This document shows positions 57,494 to 64,000 of a stretch of DNA of 64,000 bases, one piece after another. How positions within the stretch are numbered: position 1 is the stretch's first letter; the number at the start of each line of letters is the position of its first letter. Origin of the DNA: Adenophora triphylla var. japonica. Taxonomy: Eukaryota > Streptophyta > Magnoliopsida > Asterales > Campanulaceae. The DNA lies in contig JAFEMH010001301.1 of NCBI GenBank assembly GCA_022495995.1, positions 124,001-188,000 of the forward strand. Direction: 5' to 3'. The position numbers and the translations under genes are program-made. The notes under the pieces were generated by a model. The model was not told where the DNA came from. It saw only the letters and a program-made list of their open reading frames with translations, and searched no databases.

Positions 57494-59017
57494 ATGGATT
57501 CTTCGTATATTCCGAGAATTTTGCCGAGGCTTTCAAAGGAGAGGCAATCACATTTCCTTGAGCGGCTCAAGATGTGGATGAGGCACCACATGAGGCACAA
57601 TAAACGGGCTTTAAAGGTGAGATTTTGACTTCGCTCGGTATGGTCCTTTAAGGTGTTAGTTCCTGATTGGGAGTTGTTGCGGGCTGTTGCAAGGTTCTGG
57701 GATGTTAGGAGGCACGTTTATAGATTCTCCTACAATGAGGTTACGCCCACCTTTGAGGATTTTTGGGCTTTGCTTGGAGGACCGGAGGTGGAGGCCACCT
57801 CGCTTCCTTTGATCGGCGATGCGACCGTGAGCGTGAAGCTCGCGTGCTTTCTTCGAACTTCATTGGAAGAAGCGCAAGGTATGACTTTCGATGCTGGTCA
57901 TATTGACATTTTTGCGCTGCATGAGCAGTTTATGGGTGATGACGAGAGTGATGTCTCATGGGATGCATTTGCTTTGTGCGTGATAGCAACGCTTTTCATG
58001 GTCAGCTCCCTTGGGATATGTGACAGTGCTTTGCTGGATGTGGTAGGGCACTGCCGAGCCGGTGAGGATATTGCTCTGTTGGTTCTAGGGGAAACCCTCC
58101 ACGGCATTGATCGCTTGGCGATAATGGATAGGTTCATGAGAGGGGGAAGCCCCGTTTTGCTCACTTTGTGGTTGCGATAGAGGCTTCAAGCCATGCCCGA
58201 GTCTCCGGCATCTTTTAGTCCGTGGACGTTTGCTCAGCGGCCTCTTGTATTGGATATGGATCAGTCCGCCTGGGAGAGATGGATGGCACAGCTTGGTACG
58301 CATCAGATTCGTTGGTAGGTTTCCCATTGGGGGATTGAAACTAGGAGGTCCTTTCTGGAAGGTTCCTATGTTGTCAGAGTTCCAGGTTTGTCTTGGTCCT
58401 CTTTCTATGTTCTGTCGCTTGTTTCCAGGAAGTTCGGAATGAGGCAGAAGCCTTTGCTGGGCTGGGATGACATTGCCACTGTGGAGGTAGCTTCTCTCTG
58501 CATGGTAGATCCAGATGTTTTTCTGTATTTTCTGAGGGTATGGAAATATTCCGCTTTCCTTCCTGTGGTGCTCCTTTGATGTCGGGAGAGTGTTGTATTG
58601 ATCACCGAGTACCTGGATTGGTACGAGTAGCATATCGGGCAGATCCAAGTGGTTTTGGGGAGCAGGCGTGAAGCGATTCTGGGGCAAGGTTGCCGTCTCA
58701 GCTACAACCTTAAAAGTGCAGAAGCCTGGTCTAACCCTCAGAATGTGACGGGAGACACTTTATTTGACTACGAGACCAGAGTTGATCGACTGACGTAGAG
58801 AGGTCCCCTTTTGTAGACTCGCAGGGAGGAGATCCGGGCCGAGGCACGGGCGAATGAAGCTCTGCGAGCTGATGGATTGCTTGACTCAACGGGGAGGACC
58901 CCTGATCTCGGAATGAGAGAGACAGAGTTGGCTCACGTGGAGTGAAAGAAGACTCACCAGAGACGAGGGAAGAAAGGGAAGAATGGCGAGGGGACAAGCG
59001 CGAGTGGCGTGGAATGA
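57494..59017 (+). pseudogene. Antisense gene 2 of E2: DUF7745-like, decayed
   Basis: ATG at 57,494 (MDSSYIPRILPRLS). The same frame runs to 59,015-59,017 but is interrupted by TGA 57,626 and stops near 58,178, 58,316, 58,577, 58,628, 58,797, 58,815 and 58,944. It keeps all landmarks of the intact E1 protein: VPDWELLRAVARFWDVRRH, FSYNEVTPTFEDFWALLGGP, DAFALCVIATLFMVSSLGIC and LLVLGETLHGIDRL. No frameshift is needed to align them, so decay is by point changes, several being TGG or CAG/CGA-type codons turned into stops, as expected from cytosine methylation. Confidence 0.82.
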
Positions 59018-59317
59018 CCTCCTAAGTATCCATTCATTGCATTGCAGACTCATTATTTGTTAAATGTATTAAGCTGTCTTTTAGCATGTTGTGAGCTTGA
59101 GTGTAGACCGTGCTTGTACTCATCAAGAAATGTTGTAACCGTTAGTGATTTGTGGTTTACTTTTAAAGCTTTGTCGAGATTCAAGATTTCTTGCTTGCTT
59201 TTTGTTTGAGCCTTGGCGGCATCGAGCTTTGGACCTTTTGTTGTATTTGTGGACTGAAGCAGTCTGAGCTTTGACGGCGTCCATTTTTTTTTTGGATTTT
59301 GGGAAAAGGGTATTGAA
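59018..59317. other. E2 sequence between antisense gene 2 and E3
   Basis: Non-coding. It contains CCGTGCTTGTACTCATCAAG (about 59,107), which recurs at the window end after the E3 gene (63,975-63,998), so it is a conserved 3' flank of these antisense genes. Confidence 0.55.
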
Positions 59318-60919
59318 TGTGCGCGCGCCCGAAAAAATTTTGTTTTTTCTCGGTTTAAAATGAAAAGAAATGAGTCGCCACGCCATGCTTTTGGAGGTGC
59401 ACTTTGAAAAACCTTTTAAAAGAGAACGGGTTCGGGGGTCAGGTTACGTGTTGGGAAGAACCGAGAGTTCACCCAACACGCCTCGTCCGTAGACGAGTCT
59501 TTCCAATTTAGACATCCAAATAATTCAAATAAATGTGCAAACGATGATAATAGACAAGAGCAATAAACATGAATTTTATTGAATATGCAAGATCATTACA
59601 ACTTGTAGACCAATTGTTCGGGAGGCCACATCCCTTTACAGTAATAAAACCAGATTACAAAGGAAATCATGTTCTCTGCAAAGGACCATATCTGTCGCGT
59701 GACACAGGACTCCTCATGTCCAAATGTGTCACGTGACACCAATGGTCACGTTGCAGAGACTCACAATGAACAGATCATAGAATCTCTAGGTGAACACGAA
59801 ATGCAATTACAAATCAGATCCCAGCACTAAACAACATAATCTTGAAATTACATGCTAAAATAACTAACTAAAACAACTTACAACCGAAACATGGTCCCTA
59901 CAGATGGTCACGACATGTCGCGTGACACTGGACTCCTCATGTCCAAATGTGTCGCGTGACATAGGGTTACCATCTGCAGGTACCTCACAAACTGAGATGC
60001 AGATCCAATAGATGCACAACAATTATACCAGAATCAATGAAAACAACATGAATTAGATACGAATCGATCAAAGGAGTGTAGATATGGGAGATCCACACTC
60101 CCTTGACATCCAAATTGCAAATCTAAGTAAATCACATCGTAAGCAAGCAATTGGACTCAAGTATAAATGATTTAAATAGAGAGATTGCAGTTGCCACTTG
60201 ATAATCTGAGGCAGATGGAGCCTGATTATCAAGTGGAGAAGAAGGAACAATAATTAAGCAAAATACAAGAGAGAAAGAGAGAGAGAATGTTACCCTTATA
60301 GTCCTCAACTTCTACACCAAGTTAGGTGTAAAAGCCTTCGATTCAGCTTTTGGGAGAGAGATCTAGGCACGGACTGAGGACTGAATTGGAAGATCTGAAG
60401 TGTTTTAGGAAGTAGGGAAGGAATTGGGTTGAAGAGAGGTGAGAGGTAAGGGAATTGGTGGGGAATTTGGGTAGTTTTGGTGAGGAAGGAGGAGAGAGAG
60501 AGTTTCTGGAGGAATTTGTGCAGAGTTACGTTTGGGTGATGGAATTGGGATCCCAAACTGAGAGGGGTAGGGTCTTATTTATAGCTGTAGTCTATGGCTA
60601 CCTTATGTCGCACGGCATAACGTATACACTTTCTATGCCTCGACTTGTCGCGTGACACAAGGTGACCATAATCGTTTTTGGCGCCAAATCTGATTCTGGA
60701 ACCTTCTTGGATAATACCCAAAAAGTCCAAAACAAATTTATTCCTTTTAGGTCCTTTAGCCTGAGCAAAGTACAAAAAAGTACTTCCTTAGCGAGAAATT
60801 GATGAAATGTTTCCGGAAGTCTCGGGATGGATCGGGAATTTACCAAAACGCCCCTAAATGCAATTTTATCATATTAAAATGCATCTGAAAAGGTCGCGAA
60901 TTGGATTGGTGTACTTACA
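59318..60919 (-). repeat. 3' LTR of E3
   Basis: Minus-strand TGTAAGTACACC start at 60,919; the other end, TG at 59,318, could be 59,320. TATA is ATTTATAGC on plus near 60,575. TGTCGCRYGRCA-type palindromes lie at 60,606, 60,648, and further at 59,693, 59,725, 59,914 and 59,950. U5 hairpins 59,447-59,497; PBS-like GAGTCGCCA complement 59,372. About 1.6 kb. Confidence 0.82.
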
Positions 60920-62259
60920 GAGCCCCTCGGCGACGTCACTTTTGGAAAAAAGTGAGGTTGTCGATAAAATAAGACCCAATCCCAATGAGCGGCTGGGAAA
61001 TAAGGCGGAGGGCTAGACGGTGGTTTGGGAAATCGGATGGCTGGACCTTCGGAGAAAGGATTCCTACGTATCCCTGGGAGGGAATCAAGCCGGTCGTAGT
61101 TCGGAAGTGACTGTTTAGTTGTCATCCTTTTCTCTGACTGTGTGGTTGTCACCCCTTTCTCTGACTGTGTGGTTGTCACCCCTTTCTTTGACTGTGCGGT
61201 TGTCATCCCTTTCTGACTATGTGGTTGTCATCCCTTTCTGACTATGTGGTTGTCACCCCTTTCTGACTATGTGGTTGATGGGCAGCGGACTCTTGCTTTG
61301 GTGATGGGGTTATCTTTGTTGATGATTGGAATTGAGATCTGGGACCTTTAGTTGGTATGACGGGTATTTCGCTTGCTGGGCAGCGGACTCTTGCTTTGGT
61401 GATGGGGTTATCTTTGTTGATGATTGGATTTGAGATCTGGGACCTTTAGTTGGTATGATGGGAATTTCGCTTGCTGGGCAGCGGACTTTTGCTTTGGCGC
61501 TTTGGCGGCGGGGCCTATCTCTATTGACGGTTGGCTTTGGGGTCTGGGATCTTGCCTGCTGTGACGGGAAATTTGCTTGCTGGACAGCGGATTCTTTGGC
61601 GGCGGGGCCTATCTTTGTTGACGGTTGGCTTTGGGATCTGGGCTCTTGCCTGCTGTGATGGGAAATTCGCTTGCTGGGCAGCGGAATCTTGTTGGCGCTT
61701 GGACGGTGGGGCCATTGATCTCGATGTGCCTTACTGGGGAGATTCAAATAGGCACGGATTCTTTGTCTTGGCTTTGTTTTGAGGGAAAATCTTTGAGATT
61801 TGCTCAGTTAATTGTTGTACCTGCGGGGGAAAACAACATTCGAAGCACTACATCTAACTATGCTATTTTGTTAGCGAAGGTTAAACTATGTAAGCTTGTT
61901 TGCACGAGTTTGTTTGTTCTGGGAACGAGGGAAAAGGAATACGGTTTATTTGTTATTGACAGGTTGGCCTTTTCCGGGTTTGTACATAAGTTTTTGGGAC
62001 TATTTTGGGTAATTGTGTATAGTGATACATGTGGTGGGGGGAAATCTTCTCCCGTGCAGTAATATGAGGTACAAGGTGTATTGCAGCGACCACGAACTAG
62101 AGAGTGCCATAGAAAACCACTTGCCAGACCCTGATGCTTCCTGAAGCAAGCCAAAGGTGTCGCTCGGCATGACGTGTCTGTTTGTCAAGAGGTGTCGCAC
62201 GACTAGACGAAGCTCGTAAGAGGGTCCCTTTTTAAAATCGAATCAGGCTTCATTTGCAG
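60920..62259 (-). other. 3' untranslated region of E3
   Basis: GAGGGGCT polypurine tract and pre-LTR box at 60,920-60,970; one reversed hairpin box near 61,066-61,083. A 29-30-bp repeat with GACTGTGTGGTTGTCACCCC spans about 61,110-61,280, and a roughly 100-bp repeat (five copies, each with GGGCAGCGG) about 61,275-61,720. TGTCGCTCGGCATG (62,157) and GTGTCGCACGAC (62,192) resemble the LTR palindromes and lie just before the gene. I see no PMD gene here. Confidence 0.65.
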
Positions 62260-63803
62260 GCATTGCTCTTTCAGCAGGAGGACACCAGTAGCCCCAACTT
62301 GACAGACAGACGATTTCTGCAACAAAGGTTGGAACTTTCAGTCATCATGGAGCATTATAACAAGGAAATAGCTTCTCGGGAGCATCAATTTCGCCAGGAC
62401 TTTGTCGGGGTTTCACAATTTCACCAAAAGCATCATGGGAAAATCATTGATAAGCGATATGGTATGCCGACCATGGAGGATTTCAGAGCATTGACAAGCT
62501 TGGGTGAGGCAGAAACTGTAGCATTCCCTCGAGACAGACGGCCGATTGTAGAGAAGTTATTGGACTTCCTGTGCCTGCCAGCAGATCAGGTGACACCCAT
62601 GATTCTAAATGGTGAATTTATAGACTTAACTCGGATGGCTCGGCTGAGATCTTCCAGTCCGGCGCTGTTAGATCTTTCTACTTCTCTGGACATGTATGTA
62701 TTGTTTACCCTGTCAGCCTACTACTTCTGTGGACATGTCGGAGTCTGCTCAGGTGCGCTGTTGGAGGTTGTCAGACAGCTTAGGGGTGACCGAGGTGTAG
62801 ATCTTCATCAAATTCGGTCCAGCCAAGGGGGAATGGACATTGTACCGCTGCTATTAGCTGAGACTTACCATGGTCGTGATAGACTAGCCGGGGGATCTGA
62901 TTTCATGGGCGCGGGCAGCCCCACTTGCTATCTTTATGGCTTTCTGAGAGACTACGCTTGATCGGGCCATTGCCAAAGGGTCAGACAGCGATGCCTTGGG
63001 TGACTAGACAACGCAGGTTACTAAGGGACGCGGCCGCTGATAGTTGGCAAGTGAGGTTGACGCGGTACGGGACTGTTGATCTGAACTTCTGGATTTCGGC
63101 GTGGGGATTACAGACCATGAGAGACATTCAGGATGGGTCGGTGGTAGTTAGACTGCCAGGACTGCATGTGTTTTCATTCTGTGTACCATCACTAGTGAGC
63201 AGGCAATATCGGTACCCTCAGCAAATTATCCGGGCTTTGAGAGAGAGACTGATGACTGATGCTATTCTGATGGTCATGATCAAGCCCCAAACTATGCAGT
63301 TCTTCAGCAGATCCTTCTTGGAGGGTTTTCTTCCTACTCGGATGCTCCTTCGTCAGGCCAGAGGGTTTACATTCTTGACCACGGAGTATCTGATTTGGTA
63401 TGAAGAGCAACAGGGTCCCGTGCAGCTGGCGATAGAGGCTCGCCGTCGGGAATGCCTAGGAGCAGACTACCCATCCAGCCGGTCTTTCCGCGATACAGAG
63501 GCCCAAGGGAATCCAGATAATGTCACCGGCGGCGTTGCTGAGGACTATCGGAGGCGAGAGATCCGGAGAGCTGCTATGAGAGATGATCCGGAGGTGATAG
63601 CTCGCAGAGAGGCGTTGCGACAAGAGAGAGCTGCGAGGGCTGCTTTGAGGGAGACTGGCCTGATCGAACCACCGACACGTAATATACCAGAGCTGGGGCG
63701 AGCTCAAACCGACTTATTCGACATACCTAGGCCAAGGACCTCCCGGGGACCCAGGAAAAGGAAAGACAGGGGTACGAGTTCGGGAGCAGGGACGAGCTTC
63801 TAG
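62260..63803 (+). pseudogene. Antisense gene 2 of E3: DUF7745-like, one frameshift
   Basis: The reading opens after TTTGCAG at 62,259, which may be a splice acceptor; the first in-frame ATG is at 62,347. Landmarks: KRYGMPTMEDFRALTSLGEA, VLFTLSAYYFCGHVGVCSGA, IVPLLLAETYHGRDRLAGGS, then a frameshift near 62,925-62,935 and LSLWLSERLRLIGPLPKG, STEYL-like TTEYLIWYEEQQGPVQLAIE and a basic tail RGPRKRKDRG, stop at 63,803. Overall order and C-terminal charge pattern match the E1 protein, with low identity. One indel is the only defect seen. Role unknown. Confidence 0.75.
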
Positions 63804-64000
63804 ACACTTTTCTGAGGGATGGAGGACTCTTTATTTTTCTTTTGCTTGTACTTTAGGAAAGACATTTATTTGAATGGAACTTGAGTATCCCTTGATTACT
63901 TTAATGCAGACGAAGTAGATGTTGAAAGCTTTATTATTTTTTTTATTCGCAGCAAGTTATTTGAATCAAAAGCAGGCCGTGCTTGAACTCATCAAAAAGA
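63804..64000. other. 3' flank of the E3 antisense gene
   Basis: T-rich non-coding DNA ending in GGCCGTGCTTGAACTCATCA, matching the flank of the E2 gene near 59,107. It may hold the poly(A) region. Confidence 0.5.

Larger units (their letters stand above)
24863..59317 (-). mobile_element. E2: Tat-type element, minus strand, interrupted by E1 and E3
   Basis: Its 3' LTR (24,863-25,838 plus 51,512-52,853) is split by E1. From 52,854 rightwards come polypurine tract, repeat-rich 3' region, PMD gene and DUF7745-like gene, both on plus and thus antisense to the element. At 59,318 the LTR of E3 begins. The expected pol, gag and 5' LTR would be beyond E3, outside the window. The flank at 24,858-24,862 is AATTA; the partner duplication cannot be seen. 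Confidence 0.8.
59318..64000 (-). mobile_element. E3: Tat-type element, 3' portion
   Basis: 3' LTR 59,318-60,919, polypurine tract and repeat-rich 3' region to about 62,200, then the antisense DUF7745-like gene on plus. The element continues past the window. It is a different family from E1/E2: its LTR carries TGTCGCGTGACA palindromes and the two proteins diverge strongly. It is inserted in E2. Confidence 0.8.

Noticed and set aside
59018..59317. 5' LTR/primer site of E2 next to 59,318
   Set aside because: No TGGCGACTCC-type primer site flanks the LTR at 59,318; the polypurine tract on its other side shows it is the 3' LTR of a separate element.

Overview
This is nuclear DNA of a flowering plant, most likely a eudicot. 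The evidence is a plant-specific trihelix transcription-factor gene with a spliceable intron, Stowaway and Tourist/PIF-type MITEs, TNT1-like Copia elements, TRIMs, and several Tat/Ogre-like Ty3/gypsy elements carrying plant-mobile-domain (PMD) and DUF7745-like genes. I cannot name the species. No rRNA, tRNA, CRISPR or organellar genes were seen.

Layout. 1-5,072: 5' part of a minus-strand Tat-type element (E0: gag fragment, leader, tRNA-Arg-type primer site, LTR with a hAT insertion). 5,073-5,540: 3' remnant of a Copia element. 5,734-10,737 (-): the one ordinary host gene, a GT-2-clade trihelix gene in two exons. Its 3.5-kb intron holds a captured PTPA (PP2A activator) fragment, a CACTGGCA-rich array, tandem small LTR units and a MITE. 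11,692-11,974: a Stowaway MITE. 12,073-18,938 (-): a complete but decayed Copia element with a perfect ATACT duplication. 19,070-19,424: a TRIM. 21,222-24,772 (+): a decayed gene with a gypsy-type N-terminal domain, whose 85-bp intron received a solo LTR (CATAC duplication).

24,863-64,000 is a nest of related Tat-type elements. E2 (-) has its 3' LTR split by E1 (+, 25,839-51,506, perfect GGGAG duplication). E1's gag contains an Athila-like insertion (30,152-34,897, GCCTA duplication), and its 3' region contains another solo LTR (47,243-49,427, CTATC duplication). E2 is cut on its other side by E3 (-), whose 3' LTR is 59,318-60,919 and which runs out of the window. E1 has lost reverse transcriptase and half of integrase.

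How the pieces work together. E1 and E2 carry two genes on the strand opposite gag-pol: a multi-exon PMD protein next to the 3' LTR, then a single-exon DUF7745-like protein. E3 shows only the second. In E1 the DUF7745-like gene is fully open and the PMD gene has one homopolymer indel, although pol is ruined. A GC-rich palindrome (GTCCGCGCGGA in E0/E1/E2) lies upstream of the LTR TATA box and again upstream of both antisense genes. Other related LTRs carry different palindromes in the same place. Two sets of short hairpins, one near the LTR 3' end and one upstream of the 3' LTR, keep pairing through compensatory base changes across copies, which suggests functional RNA structures. The family-specific palindromes with antisense genes, and the covarying hairpins, are the best candidates for something undescribed.
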